Shown: positions 42,166 through 51,836 of the stretch, piece after piece
Layout of the letters: each line of letters begins with the position of its first letter
Position numbering within the stretch: the stretch's first letter is position 1
NCBI GenBank assembly: GCA_028281445.1
Contig: JANQJW010000131.1
Coordinates: forward strand, 1 to 64,000
Origin: Planctomycetota bacterium
GTDB lineage: Bacteria > Planctomycetota > PLA2 > JAEUHO01
Length of the DNA: 64,000 bases
Reading direction: 5' to 3'
Position numbers and translations under genes: made by a program
The notes under the pieces: generated by a model
The model's input: the letters and a program-made list of their open reading frames with translations, nothing else
What the model was told of the DNA's origin: nothing
The model's database searches: none

Positions 42166-43242
42166 TCAGTCGAGGCGCACGAGCACGAAGAACGCGGGGT
42201 CGGAATCCGCGTCGCGACCGCCGGCAAGGATCGCCATCCGGCCGTCGGAGGCGATGCCGCCGCTCAGCCTGTCGCCGTCGGGCAGCGTGAACTCCATCAG
42301 CCCGTCGCCGTCGATGGCGAACGGTACGGAGGCGACGGGTATCGAGGACGCCCCGCCGTCGACGTTCAGCGTCCCCGTCGCCGTGGCGCGGCCGACTCCA
42401 TCCGCGACAACCCGAGCGATCGTGGAGCGGTAGACACGCATCGCGTAGTCGTACTGGATCCCGACGAGAACGTAGGTACCCGTGAAGAGCCCATTGGTTG
42501 CGCCGAAGCGCAGCGGGAGCATGGCCTGGATGAGCGGGTCGTCGTCGGCGTCCCGGCCTCCACTGATGGCTGCTTCTCCGCCGTCCAACACGCCCCCCTG
42601 GTGGCTGCCTGCGTCGTAGGCCCCGTCAGGCAGGACCGCGTACGCACCGCTGCCCAACCCGGCAGCGACGCCAACGCCCTCCGTGTTGCGGAAGCCGCCG
42701 CTGGAGGTGCGCGCTCCCGCACCATCAAACTCCTGCCGGGCGTAGAGCGCATACGTTGCCGGCGAGGCGCCGAGTCCGCGTCTGAACTGAATGAGATGAA
42801 ACGGACCGTTGAGCGTCGCATCACTGAACGTGCCGTTCTTGCGCAAGAGCAGCGCGATCCCGGGTGCACCTCCCGGCACGGTCCCGGCAACCGCGATGTC
42901 GCCCGCACGCGTGATGCCGCCTTCGTGTTCCTCGAACCCGAACGTCCCGTCGGCCGCCACGCTGGTCGCTGACGTCGTCATCAGGCCGCTCGAGTACGAG
43001 CCGTTGTCGTTGTTCTCGAAGCCGACCGCCATCATCCCCGCCGCATCAACTGTTGCAGTCCCCCAGAAGGTGTTGAGGCCGCCCCCGCTGCCGCCTTGGA
43101 GCAGCACCACGTGCCAGTCGCCCCGGATGTCAGGCGCCTCCGGGGGTGCCGGCGACTCGGTCTTGTCGAAGGGAACGAATCGGTCGCCACATGCGGGCAG
43201 GAGCACGAGCGCGGCGCACAGCAGGAGGTTGAGGCATCGCAT
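42166..43242 (-). CDS. Uncharacterised lipoprotein
   Basis: A 358-aa lipoprotein: MRCLNLLLCAALVLLPACG with Cys18. The mature part is Gly/Asp/Ala-rich and predicted all beta, with repeated strands ending GGRDADDDP and GGRDADSDP at about residues 225 and 342, suggesting two related halves. No family recognised and no catalytic motif. Its start is divergent from the small lipoprotein gene at 43341. Confidence 0.75.
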   Translation of the reverse strand: MRCLNLLLCAALVLLPACGDRFVPFDKTESPAPPEAPDIRGDWHVVLLQGGSGGGLNTFWGTATVDAAGMMAVGFENNDNGSYSSGLMTTSATSVAADGTFGFEEHEGGITRAGDIAVAGTVPGGAPGIALLLRKNGTFSDATLNGPFHLIQFRRGLGASPATYALYARQEFDGAGARTSSGGFRNTEGVGVAAGLGSGAYAVLPDGAYDAGSHQGGVLDGGEAAISGGRDADDDPLIQAMLPLRFGATNGLFTGTYVLVGIQYDYAMRVYRSTIARVVADGVGRATATGTLNVDGGASSIPVASVPFAIDGDGLMEFTLPDGDRLSGGIASDGRMAILAGGRDADSDPAFFVLVRLD

Positions 43243-43340
43243 GGACCTGAGGTGGCCGAAACGCGCACGCTGTAGACATGTCTACGATCGGCAATCTCGG
43301 GAACCCTTGGAGAGCGACGCAATCGCCCTGGAGGTTCCCG

Positions 43341-43751
43341 ATGCCCTTCCGATCCCTCTCCCTTGCCCTTGCCCTGCTCTTGACGGCCTGCGGCGAGAGC
43401 CCCGTAGCCCACTACGAGGCCGATCCCCAGGCGGCCGGCCAGGCGGCCCTTCAGCAGAGCTTCGAGTCCGCGCTCGACATCGAGCTCGACGACGCGGCCC
43501 TCGGGAAGCTCCTGGCCACCCACGAACGCGTGTTGGCCCAGGGCGGTGACGTGCGCGGTGCCATGGCGGCCGCCGGCGACTGGGAGGGCTACGGCAAGGC
43601 GATGATCAAGTGGCGCGCGATGCGCTTCTCGGCCAAGCGCCGGGGGCCGCCCGTGACCATGGGCGACCTCGAGGTCACACCGGAGCTGCAGCGCCTGGTG
43701 AAAAAGTGGGAACCGCGCTTCCAAGCCGTCGAGGAGAAGTTCGACGACTAG
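43341..43751 (+). CDS. Small uncharacterised lipoprotein
   Basis: A 136-aa protein: MPFRSLSLALALLLTACGES with Cys17. The mature part is helical (QQSFESALDIELDDAALGKL, MIKWRAMRFSAKRR) and has no recognised family. GGAGG lies 6 bases before the ATG. Its stop codon is inside the left arm of an imperfect inverted repeat. Confidence 0.75.
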   Translation: MPFRSLSLALALLLTACGESPVAHYEADPQAAGQAALQQSFESALDIELDDAALGKLLATHERVLAQGGDVRGAMAAAGDWEGYGKAMIKWRAMRFSAKRRGPPVTMGDLEVTPELQRLVKKWEPRFQAVEEKFDD

Positions 43752-43925
43752 GCTCTGTTTGGAAAGAGCCTCTGCTGCGCCCGACGATCCTCTCGCTGCG
43801 CGGACTCTCGAGCGCTCGCCAGCTCGCGCTCTCGTCCCCTGCTGGCACCGTCCGCGAAGGCGCCCCGGCGCGCGTCGGTCTCGCGGGGCTCGCGACGAGG
43901 CATTTCCAAGCAGAACCTGGGCCTA
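43749..43925. repeat. Imperfect inverted repeat spanning a convergent gap
   Basis: The left arm 43749-43770 (TAGGCTCTGTTTGGAAAGAG then CC) and the reverse complement of the right arm 43899-43925 (TAGGCCCAGGTTCTGCTTGG then AAATGCC) share TAGGC, TCTG-TTGGAAA and GCC with small gaps. The arms include the stop codons of both convergent genes. The 128-base interior is GC-rich and non-coding. It could be a decayed MITE or a bidirectional terminator. Confidence 0.4.
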
Positions 43926-46900
43926 CCGAACCAGCGCGCGCGCCTCGTCGGCGAGCTGCTTGACGCCGCGCGCCTCCAGCACTGACGGATCGGCGGCGAT
44001 CAGATCCTCGAGCTCGGCGAGGCGACGACCGGCGTCGTCGTGCTCCTCGAGCCGGTGGTGGGTCATGCTCAGAACGGCCAAGTCCAGTGCATGCAGCGTA
44101 GGCGCTGTTCGTGCGTTGACCGAAGTCCGCCGCGCCCTGCGGTACTGCCCCGCCCGATAGGCGCCCAAGGCATAGAGCGTTTCCCGCCGGCCGTCTTGCA
44201 GTCCCTCCCTACGCCCGGCGTTCTTCATCTCCGCGATGATGCCCAACACGACCTCGCGCTGCGTCGGATCGCCGTCCGGCGGCAGGAACGTACGCCAGGC
44301 CCGCTCGAGCAGCGCGGCCCTACGACCACGGTGTCGGTGCACGAAGCGCAACGCGCGTTCCCGCACGTCGTCCGCCAAGGCCGTGCTCTCGCGAACACGC
44401 TCCAGGGCCGCCTCCGGATCGGACGCATACCCATCGAGCAAGGCCTGCACATCCGCCCCGAAGATCGCATCGGGCTGCTGGGCGGGCAGCCGCTCACGGT
44501 ACGGCCGCGTCTCCCAGACACGGACGACGCCGCGTCCCTCGATCGTGATGAGCTTGGCCCCATCCGGACTGAAGCGAACCCCCTGCATCCAGTCGTGCTT
44601 CCCGCGCAACGTGGCGACGAGCCGTCCGGTCGCCATGTCCCAGAGCTTTGCGGAGCAGTCGGCTCCGCAGGCTGCGATCCGCTCGCCACCGGGCAGGAAC
44701 GTCGCGGAGAGCAACGCGTCGGCTACGCCGGCCGAGTCCGAGGTGAGCGAGCGCAGCGTCCGAATCGACGTTCCGCTCTCCACGTCCCAGAGCCGGACCG
44801 TCCGGTCCCAGGACGAGCTCGCCAAGACGGTGTTGTCGTGCTGAAAGACGAGCTCCGTCACGATGCTGCCGTGTCCCTTGCACGTGCGCAGCTCGGTCAG
44901 ATCCTTCGTGTCGAGCAGGCGGATCAAGCCCTCGTGCTCGCCGACGGCGATGAGACGGCCGTCGTAGCTGACTGCGAGCGACGACAACCATCCGGGGTAG
45001 ATGGCCTTGCGTGCGACCTGCTTGCCCGTCTTGACGTCCCACTTCACGAGCGCGCCGTCGGTGCCGCCCGTGTAGAGGTGGTTGCTGTCGGCGGAGAAGG
45101 CGACGCGGGCTGCGCGATGGCCTTCGTTGGTGACCGCGTCGAGGCGATGCGCAAGCTGATCGGCGCCGACGTCCCAGATGAGGACGTCTCCCAGATAGTC
45201 CCCGGACGCCGCCCACCTGCCGTCGGGGCTGAATCGAACGGTGTGCACATGCCCGCGGTGACCGATCCAGTTCCGGATCTCTTCGTGAGTGTGCGCGTCG
45301 AAGACGCGCAGCATCGTGCCACCGGCGACGAAGGCATCGCCGGACGGTGCGTAGTCCAGCGCGGCGAGCTGGTGAAAGCCCGCGAGAAGAACATCCGGAT
45401 CGCGGTGCCGAGGCACATGCCACTCGAGCACGGAGCCGCGCTGTGATCCCGTGACGAGACGCGTGCCGCTGGGATCGAAGCTCGCCGCGATCGAACGGCT
45501 GTCGTTGCCGTAGGTCACGAGACGCTCGCCGCTCTGTGGGTCCCAGACATGCACGTACGGTCCGTCGGACGTCAGGAGCCGCGTGCCGTCCGCGGACGCC
45601 GCGACCTGCTCGTTGCCGATGGGACGATCGTGTCCGAGCCTGTGCACCAGCGTCCCGTCAGCGACCCGGCGCAGGTCCACGTGACCATCCGAGGACGGCA
45701 CGGCGATCGCGTCGCCCACGAAAGCAAGCGACTGGATCCCTCGGCGACCGCAGCGGGCCTGCCATACACGGCCACCCGTTCGCGCATCGAACAGGGAGAC
45801 GGTCGCATCCCACGCACCGGCGGCAAGCCAGCGGCCGGACGCGTCGAACGCGACCGAATGCACCTGACTGCCCAGGCGCGTCGAGAAGACCTCCTTGCGC
45901 GTCTCCGTGTCTACGACATGCAGCACGCCGGCATGCCCCCCGTGCGCGAGGTACCGGCCGTCGGGGGAGAACGCAACGCCCCGGGTCTCGCCGACGTGCT
46001 CATCGACGATGCGCTGCGCATCCGGCCAGGACCAGACCTCAACGCCGACACGGGTTCCGACAACCCACGCTTCGCCGCGGGGATGCCAGTCGAAAGCGCG
46101 GACGTGCGCGCGGTGCTCTACGTGGGCAAGCTGTTCGGTCGTCGCCTCGTCGTGCACGCGCGTCTGCCCCGCGGCAACGGTGGCGAGGTGCTTGCCGTCC
46201 GGACTGTGTGCGACGAAGCGCACGTTCCACCGCCAGCGGTCGAACGAGCGCAGACTCCGATCGAGCCGGCTGTTGAGATGACGCCACTCCCAGTTGCGGA
46301 ACTCGGCAGGCGCTTCGTCGAGCAGGCGCCGGGCCACGGGCACGTCGCGGTCCCGCAGCGCCGTCTCTGCCGCCGCGATGTTGGCGACATACTGGCGGAA
46401 GCGCGCGACGGACTCCTTCTCGCGCAGACTCCCGACGTAGTAGGCCGTGCTCGCGACAAGCGCGAAGAGCGCGACGACACCGATGACCGTGATGGCCTTG
46501 TGGCGGCGAACGAACGAGCGCAGCAGGTACCCGGCCGTCGGCGGGCGCGCCGAGATCGGCTTGCCGTCGAGAAACGCACGTAAGTCGGCCGCCAACGCCT
46601 CCGCCGTCGGGTAGCGCTGGGAGCGATCGCGCGCGATGGCCTTGAGCACGATCAGCTCGAGATCGCGGGGGATCTCGCCGTCGAGCTTGCGGGGCCGCGG
46701 TGGCGCCGCGCGGACGATCTGTGCGGCCAAGGCCGCGCGATCGTCTCCTTCGTAGGCCGGCGCGCCCGTGAGCAGTTCGTAGAGCGTGATGCCGAGGCCG
46801 TAGACGTCTCCCTGCACATCCGACACACCCTCGAAGCGCTCCGGTGCCATGTAGCGAAAGGTGCCGAGCAGGTCACCCGGCTGCGTGAGACCGTCGGACT

Positions 46901-47558
46901 CCGTCTCCTTGCAGAGTCCGAAGTCGCTGATCCAGACCGTGCCACTGTCGTCGAGCAGCAGGTTCGAGGGTTTGACGTCACGATGGAGCACACCCTGCGC
47001 ATGCGCCGCGGCGATGCCCTCGCTCGCCTGAAGCATGAGCTGCGCGACGCGCTCGTACCGCGTGCCTGTGCCCGGTGTCTCATCGGCTTCGTCCAAGCCG
47101 CACCCGTCGACGAACTGCATCGTGTAATAGGTGACGCCCTCGTGCTCGCCCCAGCCGATCACCGGAACGATGTTGGGATGCTGCAAGCGCGCCGCAGCTT
47201 GAGCCTCCAGCCGGAACCGCTCGAGGAAGCGCGGATCGAGCGTCATCTGCTTGGGCAGGACCTTGAGCGCAACGCGGCGGCCAAGCGTCTTCTGCACCGC
47301 TTCGTAGACGACGCCCATGCCCCCACGGCCGATCTCGCGCAGAAGCACGTACTCCCCGAGCTCGTCCGGCGCGGTGTCACCGCCTTCCAGATCCTGCAGC
47401 ACCGGGAAGAGATCCGAGATGTCGCTCGCGAGAGCGGGATTGGCCCGGACGTAGGAAGAGATGGAGGGCGACTCCCCCGCGCGCGTGCGGGCGACGAATT
47501 CCTCGGCCAACCGGTCGAGTTCCGCCTGGGAGGAGCCGTCCGTGCTCATGAACGGCAT
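43923..47558 (-). CDS. Transmembrane Ser/Thr protein kinase with WD40 repeats
   Basis: About 1211 aa. The kinase domain covers residues 70-335: GRGGMGVVYEA (77 onward), VALKVLPK with Lys99, LHRDVKPSN (192-194 HRD), SDFGLCKE (DFG 212-214), YMAPERF (APE 238-240). One transmembrane helix (355-376) follows, then a short helical region (FRQYVANIAAAETALRDRDV), then about ten WD40 repeats to residue ~1050 (for example VRFSPDGRWAASGDYLGDVL), then a helical C-terminal part. This kinase-TM-WD40 layout and the FRNWEWRHL motif are typical of Planctomycetota. It is divergent from the ECF gene 28 bp away; such pairs are common in that phylum. In-frame ATG at 47549 is an alternative start. Confidence 0.93.
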   Translation of the reverse strand: MPFMSTDGSSQAELDRLAEEFVARTRAGESPSISSYVRANPALASDISDLFPVLQDLEGGDTAPDELGEYVLLREIGRGGMGVVYEAVQKTLGRRVALKVLPKQMTLDPRFLERFRLEAQAAARLQHPNIVPVIGWGEHEGVTYYTMQFVDGCGLDEADETPGTGTRYERVAQLMLQASEGIAAAHAQGVLHRDVKPSNLLLDDSGTVWISDFGLCKETESDGLTQPGDLLGTFRYMAPERFEGVSDVQGDVYGLGITLYELLTGAPAYEGDDRAALAAQIVRAAPPRPRKLDGEIPRDLELIVLKAIARDRSQRYPTAEALAADLRAFLDGKPISARPPTAGYLLRSFVRRHKAITVIGVVALFALVASTAYYVGSLREKESVARFRQYVANIAAAETALRDRDVPVARRLLDEAPAEFRNWEWRHLNSRLDRSLRSFDRWRWNVRFVAHSPDGKHLATVAAGQTRVHDEATTEQLAHVEHRAHVRAFDWHPRGEAWVVGTRVGVEVWSWPDAQRIVDEHVGETRGVAFSPDGRYLAHGGHAGVLHVVDTETRKEVFSTRLGSQVHSVAFDASGRWLAAGAWDATVSLFDARTGGRVWQARCGRRGIQSLAFVGDAIAVPSSDGHVDLRRVADGTLVHRLGHDRPIGNEQVAASADGTRLLTSDGPYVHVWDPQSGERLVTYGNDSRSIAASFDPSGTRLVTGSQRGSVLEWHVPRHRDPDVLLAGFHQLAALDYAPSGDAFVAGGTMLRVFDAHTHEEIRNWIGHRGHVHTVRFSPDGRWAASGDYLGDVLIWDVGADQLAHRLDAVTNEGHRAARVAFSADSNHLYTGGTDGALVKWDVKTGKQVARKAIYPGWLSSLAVSYDGRLIAVGEHEGLIRLLDTKDLTELRTCKGHGSIVTELVFQHDNTVLASSSWDRTVRLWDVESGTSIRTLRSLTSDSAGVADALLSATFLPGGERIAACGADCSAKLWDMATGRLVATLRGKHDWMQGVRFSPDGAKLITIEGRGVVRVWETRPYRERLPAQQPDAIFGADVQALLDGYASDPEAALERVRESTALADDVRERALRFVHRHRGRRAALLERAWRTFLPPDGDPTQREVVLGIIAEMKNAGRREGLQDGRRETLYALGAYRAGQYRRARRTSVNARTAPTLHALDLAVLSMTHHRLEEHDDAGRRLAELEDLIAADPSVLEARGVKQLADEARALVR

Positions 47559-47586
47559 GATACCGGCCCGCGCGTATGCTCGTTGT

Positions 47587-48207
47587 ATGCCGAGCGGTCC
47601 CGACACCGAAGCGCTGCTCGCCGCCGACGGCGAGGAACGGCGCGCGATCCTGAACCGCATGTTCGAGGAACAGAAGCCGCGGCTGCTGCGCATGATCGCC
47701 GTTCGCATGCATCCGAAGGTGCGCGCACGCGTCGGCGCGTCGGACATCGTGCAGGAGACCTATGTCGAGGCCTTCAAGCACGTCGAGGACTATGCGCGCG
47801 ACCCGCGCATGCCGTTCTTCCTCTGGGTGCGCCGCATCGCCGGACAGCGACTGATGAAGGCCCACCGCTTCCATCTCGATGCCCAACGGCGCGACGCGCG
47901 TCAGGAGCAGAGGGCGGAACGCTGCATCCCGAACGCCAGCACGGTCGCCATGGCGGAGTTCCTGCAAGATGAGCGGCCGTCGCCGCCCAGCATGGCAGAA
48001 CGCGACGAAGCACGCAGCCGTCTGGTTCGCCTGCTCGACGAGATGAACGAAACCGACCGCGAGGTCATCGCAATGCGCCACTTCGAGGGATTGTCGAACG
48101 AGGAGGTCGCGGCCGAGCTCGACCTAAGCAAGCACGCAGCGAGCAAGCGCTACATCCGCGCGCTCAAGAAGCTCAAGTCGCTCGTCGTGGAGGCGGAGGC
48201 AGGCTAG
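47587..48207 (+). CDS. ECF-type sigma factor paired with Ser/Thr kinase
   Basis: A 206-aa sigma factor. Region 2: ASDIVQETYVEAFKHVEDYA and FFLWVRRIAGQRLMKAHRFH. Region 4: MNETDREVIAMRHFEGLSNE and LDLSKHAASKRYIRALKKLK. The KHAASKRYIRAL recognition helix is typical of planctomycete ECF groups associated with Ser/Thr kinases in place of anti-sigma factors. It probably receives a signal by phosphorylation from the divergent kinase, which is inference. Confidence 0.92.
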   Translation: MPSGPDTEALLAADGEERRAILNRMFEEQKPRLLRMIAVRMHPKVRARVGASDIVQETYVEAFKHVEDYARDPRMPFFLWVRRIAGQRLMKAHRFHLDAQRRDARQEQRAERCIPNASTVAMAEFLQDERPSPPSMAERDEARSRLVRLLDEMNETDREVIAMRHFEGLSNEEVAAELDLSKHAASKRYIRALKKLKSLVVEAEAG

Positions 48208-48635
48208 GCCGGCCAGGCGGCTTTCAGGCGGGCGAGCACGTCCCGGAACTGCTCGTCGCTCAGCTCGACCCGCTCGCCGAGCACAGGCTGCTTCGGCCAG
48301 CCGGCGTCGGGGAATCGCGCGTCGCCCAGCGCGACGGGTTCGGCGTAGCGCGGGATCACGTGGTAGTGCACCTGCGGGTCCGACATCATCAGCATGAGGT
48401 AGTTGATCTTGTCGTAGGCAAAGACCTCACGCAGCGTCGATTCGATGTCGCCGATGACGGCGTGCATTTCGCTGAAGGCCTCGGCCGGTAGCTCCGAGAA
48501 GCGCCCGTGAAGACCGTTGTGCGCCATTACGAGGCTTCCGACGGTCACCTGGACAGGACGCAGGACAACCGTCCAGTGGTCATAGGTCCGAATGGCCGTT
48601 TCCGGATAGCCGAACGTCTCGAGCGTCGGGTGCAT
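48204..48635 (-). CDS. HIT-family hydrolase
   Basis: A 143-aa histidine-triad protein. The triad region is PQVHYHVIPRY, with the H-x-H form; DHWTVVLRPVQVTVGSLVMA and KINYLMLMM are the supporting strands. It hydrolyses nucleotide phosphoramidate or dinucleotide-type bonds, cytoplasmic. It converges on the ECF gene with a 4-base overlap. Confidence 0.85.
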   Translation of the reverse strand: MHPTLETFGYPETAIRTYDHWTVVLRPVQVTVGSLVMAHNGLHGRFSELPAEAFSEMHAVIGDIESTLREVFAYDKINYLMLMMSDPQVHYHVIPRYAEPVALGDARFPDAGWPKQPVLGERVELSDEQFRDVLARLKAAWPA

Positions 48636-48685
48636 CAGCGGCGGATCCTACTAGAGTCTCGCCCCTCAACCCAAGGAGACAGGCA

Positions 48686-49507
48686 ATGGACATCAACTGG
48701 CAGGAGCTGCTCAACAAGCTCGTCGAACAGGTCGTGCTCTGGGCGCCCAACATCTTGTGGGCGATCGGCATCTTCATCATCGGACGCATCGTCGTGCGTC
48801 TGGTTCGGCGGATCATGCGCGGCGCCATGCGGCGTGCCAAGACCGAGGAGACGCTCGTCCTCTTCATCAGCAACATCGCCTACGCGGCGCTGATGACCTT
48901 CGTCATCATCGCGGCGCTCGGGAAACTCGGCGTGAAGACGGACTCCCTGGTTGCGATCCTCGCCGCTGCCGGCCTCGCCGTCGGCTTCGCCCTTCAGGGC
49001 TCGCTCGGCAACTTCGCTGCCGGCGTGATGCTCATCATGTTCCGTCCCTTCAAGATCGGCGATCTGGTCGAGGCCGGCGGCGTCACGGGCGTCGTTGAGA
49101 ACATCGAGGTCTTCTCGACGATCATGCGCACGCTCGACAACAAAAAGGTGATCGTGCCCAACGGGTCGATCACGGGGGACGTGATCACCAACTACAGCGG
49201 CAACGAAACACGCCGCGTCGACCTCGTGGCCGGCATCGGCTACGGCGACGACATCGTGGCAGCGAAGAAGATCCTCGAGGAGATCCTCGCCATGCACCCG
49301 CTCGTGCTGAAAGACCCCAAGCCGAGCGTTGCTCTGATCGAGCTGGCCGACAGCAGCGTGAACTTCAACGTGCGTCCCTGGTGCAAGACCGACGACTACT
49401 GGACCGTCTACAGCGAGGTCACGGAGCAGATCAAGCTGCGCTTCGACGCGGCTGGCATCAGCATCCCGTACCCGCAGCAGGACGTGCACATGCACAACGT
49501 GGCCTAG
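48686..49507 (+). CDS. MscS-family small-conductance mechanosensitive channel
   Basis: A 273-aa inner-membrane channel that opens on hypo-osmotic shock. Three transmembrane segments lie at about residues 20-40, 57-78 and 88-118. TM3 has AAAGLAVGFALQGSLGNFAAGVMLI, and the beta domain has FRPFKIGDLVEAGGVTGVVE and VIVPNGSITGDVITNYS. AGGAGACAGGCA precedes the ATG. The size is close to E. coli MscS. Confidence 0.95.
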   Translation: MDINWQELLNKLVEQVVLWAPNILWAIGIFIIGRIVVRLVRRIMRGAMRRAKTEETLVLFISNIAYAALMTFVIIAALGKLGVKTDSLVAILAAAGLAVGFALQGSLGNFAAGVMLIMFRPFKIGDLVEAGGVTGVVENIEVFSTIMRTLDNKKVIVPNGSITGDVITNYSGNETRRVDLVAGIGYGDDIVAAKKILEEILAMHPLVLKDPKPSVALIELADSSVNFNVRPWCKTDDYWTVYSEVTEQIKLRFDAAGISIPYPQQDVHMHNVA

Positions 49508-49512
49508 GCCAC

Positions 49513-50634
49513 TCAGCGCTTGCGGAACCCCTCCGTGTGGAAGGTGAAGGACGTCTCGTACGGCTTGCCGTCGATCTCGGCCTTCACCTCCACGCGGTAG
49601 TCCGTGCCTTCCTTCAGCGCCCGCTTGGGGATGATGCAGATGCTGAACTGGTTGTGTGGAATGGAGGCGTGCGCCGGTTTCTCCATCCAGGAGACGTAGG
49701 CCGCGACCTTCTTCTTGCGCTTGGTACGCAGGGCGGCTTTCACGTTCTTGATCCGGGTCCCGGGTGGCCAGCGCAGCGTGATCGGGAACCCGGCGGGCGG
49801 GCTCTGCGGAACCGGCGAGGGCACTTCGGTGTGGTTGAAGCCGACGGGTACGGACGCGCCCGACGAAGGGGCCGGCACAATGATGGGGTAGCGCCAACGA
49901 ACGGGCTTGCGCAGGCTGAGACCGTCGAGGATCACGTGCTTCTTGCCCACGCCTAGACCGAAGTGCGTCGTGTCGGGTTCCATGAGCGTGCGGCGGTGGA
50001 AGAACGTCGCGAGCGAGTCGCGCGCCACGCGGTCGAGATCATCGCCGGTGGCGATGTTGCCGTTGCGCCCTGACTTGGCGCCCTCGGGCGTGTAGCCCGC
50101 CTTGCCCTTCCGCTGATAGTGCGTGATGCCGTGGCGGTCCATGTACGCACAGTGGGCTTCGCAGGCCTTGGAGAGCTCGGCGCTGTATGCCACCGGCGGC
50201 AAGCCGTTCTGCATGCGCAGCTCGTTCATGTCGACGATCGTGTACAGGTGATCGCGTGGCGCCTTGATCGGCTCGGCCGACCAGGCGATCGTCTTCTTCT
50301 CGGCGTCTACCGACACGCGCACCATGGCACGGTCAACGATCAGTGGATCGCGGAAAGGCGCCAGGTAGCGGCCGCGTCCCTCGATCGCCCAGCCGTCCAC
50401 GTTCGGCTCGTCGAACCGCCCATCACGGTCCACGTCCACGAAGAGCAGCGTCTGCCGCGCGACGCGTCCGGCGAGTGCCGTCTGCCGTCCGGAGGCGGTG
50501 CGCCCCTTCGGCAGCAGCCATGAAAAAGGGCGCGGCTCCTCGAGAGCTACGACGCGCGCCTTGCTCGTCTCCGGCCGGGCCTCTGCGATATGACCCGCGA
50601 AGGCCAGCAGGACCGCAAGGAAGGCGGCGCGCAC
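49513..50634 (-). CDS. Secreted CAP (SCP-like) domain protein
   Basis: A 373-aa protein with signal peptide (residues 1-19). The CAP domain is at about 125-240: MNELRMQNGLPPVAYSAELS, CEAHCAYMDRHGITHYQ and DSLATFFHRRTLMEPDTTHF with the family His and Glu region. Residues 245-373 are beta-rich. CAP proteins include secreted factors and possible hydrolases; the bacterial role is not established. It lies 4 bases downstream of the coiled-coil secreted protein on the same strand. Confidence 0.83.
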   Translation of the reverse strand: MRAAFLAVLLAFAGHIAEARPETSKARVVALEEPRPFSWLLPKGRTASGRQTALAGRVARQTLLFVDVDRDGRFDEPNVDGWAIEGRGRYLAPFRDPLIVDRAMVRVSVDAEKKTIAWSAEPIKAPRDHLYTIVDMNELRMQNGLPPVAYSAELSKACEAHCAYMDRHGITHYQRKGKAGYTPEGAKSGRNGNIATGDDLDRVARDSLATFFHRRTLMEPDTTHFGLGVGKKHVILDGLSLRKPVRWRYPIIVPAPSSGASVPVGFNHTEVPSPVPQSPPAGFPITLRWPPGTRIKNVKAALRTKRKKKVAAYVSWMEKPAHASIPHNQFSICIIPKRALKEGTDYRVEVKAEIDGKPYETSFTFHTEGFRKR

Positions 50635-50638
50635 GGCC

Positions 50639-51748
50639 CTAGTCGCCGCCGGCGGCCTCCGCCGCTTCTGCCTCTGCCTTCTCGGCCTTCTTGACTTCCT
50701 TCTTCAGCAGCGCCATGCCCGCTTTGTAGGCGCGCACCCAGCCGCGCAGCAACTGGCCGTACTCCGATGACTTCGTGCCCGAGTAGCGCTCGGCCTTCAG
50801 CCGCGCGTCGCGCAGCGCCGTCAACACCTCGACCGCGGGCTCACGCAGCATGTGATCGCGCGGCAGTTCCTCCATCTCCTTGCGGAGGCTGTCTTCTTCG
50901 ATCGCCTGCATCGCCGCTGCGAGGACCTGCAGCGAGAGCATCTGCTGCTCGAGCGTGTCGCGTGTCGTATGCAGCAACTTCTTGCGCTCGGCGACGTACT
51001 CGCGCTTCTTCTTCTGAAGCTCGCGCCGGCGGATTTCGCAGTGCGAGCAGTGACGGCGTCGCCAACCCCAGCCGCGCCGATACGTGTCGAGGAGGTGGCG
51101 GTACGAGCGCAGCTCGTAGCCGTAGCCCAAGTCGCCGACGGACTGGCGGCCGAGTACGGCACCGCGCCACAGCAGCCCGGGATGGCCGTAGCCGAAGTAG
51201 CCGGCGGTATGCGACGGCGGCTTGGTGCGCGTCGCGGGCACGCCGGCCATACCGCGGCGGTCCGTGATCTGCGCCTTGTTGTAGCCCTTCCAGGCGCCGT
51301 GCAACTCGGTACCCAGGCCTGCGATCTCGCGCGTGAAGCGTGACCAGGCCTCGGGCTTGACGCGCTGGGGGGTCCCGACCTCGGGCTCCCAGTACTTGCG
51401 CTGCATCAACGTGTCGACGCGCTTGACCATGCGTCCGACGCGCGGCTTGAGGTGCGCCGTCCAGACGTCGTAGACGCCCCGGTCGCGTTCGGTACGCGGC
51501 GGCGGGGTCGCATTCTCGGCGATCCAATCGCGATAGGAACGCAGGTACTCGATCGGATCCACGGGATCGGCCTCGCGTTCAAAGTGCTCGCGCCGCAGCT
51601 CGGTCAAGGGCGAGGGCGTCAGGTCCTCGGCCTTCTTCTTCTGCTCCTTCTCCTTCTTTGACATCGTGCCGTCTGACTCATCGTCTCCGTACGACGGCGC
51701 CAGGGCCAGAAGGCCCACACACAACCCGACACACACCTGCTTGAACAT
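50639..51748 (-). CDS. Uncharacterised secreted coiled-coil protein
   Basis: A 369-aa protein with signal peptide (MFKQVCVGLCVGLLALAPSYG). The mature protein is mainly charged helices, with coiled-coil tendency at about residues 235-300 and a Lys/Glu/Ala-rich C-terminal tail. HCSHCEIRRRE at about residue 233 contains a CxxC pair that could bind metal. No family recognised. It is co-oriented with the CAP gene. Confidence 0.75.
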   Translation of the reverse strand: MFKQVCVGLCVGLLALAPSYGDDESDGTMSKKEKEQKKKAEDLTPSPLTELRREHFEREADPVDPIEYLRSYRDWIAENATPPPRTERDRGVYDVWTAHLKPRVGRMVKRVDTLMQRKYWEPEVGTPQRVKPEAWSRFTREIAGLGTELHGAWKGYNKAQITDRRGMAGVPATRTKPPSHTAGYFGYGHPGLLWRGAVLGRQSVGDLGYGYELRSYRHLLDTYRRGWGWRRRHCSHCEIRRRELQKKKREYVAERKKLLHTTRDTLEQQMLSLQVLAAAMQAIEEDSLRKEMEELPRDHMLREPAVEVLTALRDARLKAERYSGTKSSEYGQLLRGWVRAYKAGMALLKKEVKKAEKAEAEAAEAAGGD

Positions 51749-51836
51749 GACGACTCCTGTCGATTGGGCCCAGGATCATAACGCCGTGCCGACGTCGCCG
51801 AATCGGCCACACCCGGTTTCGTGGTAGACAGCGTGC

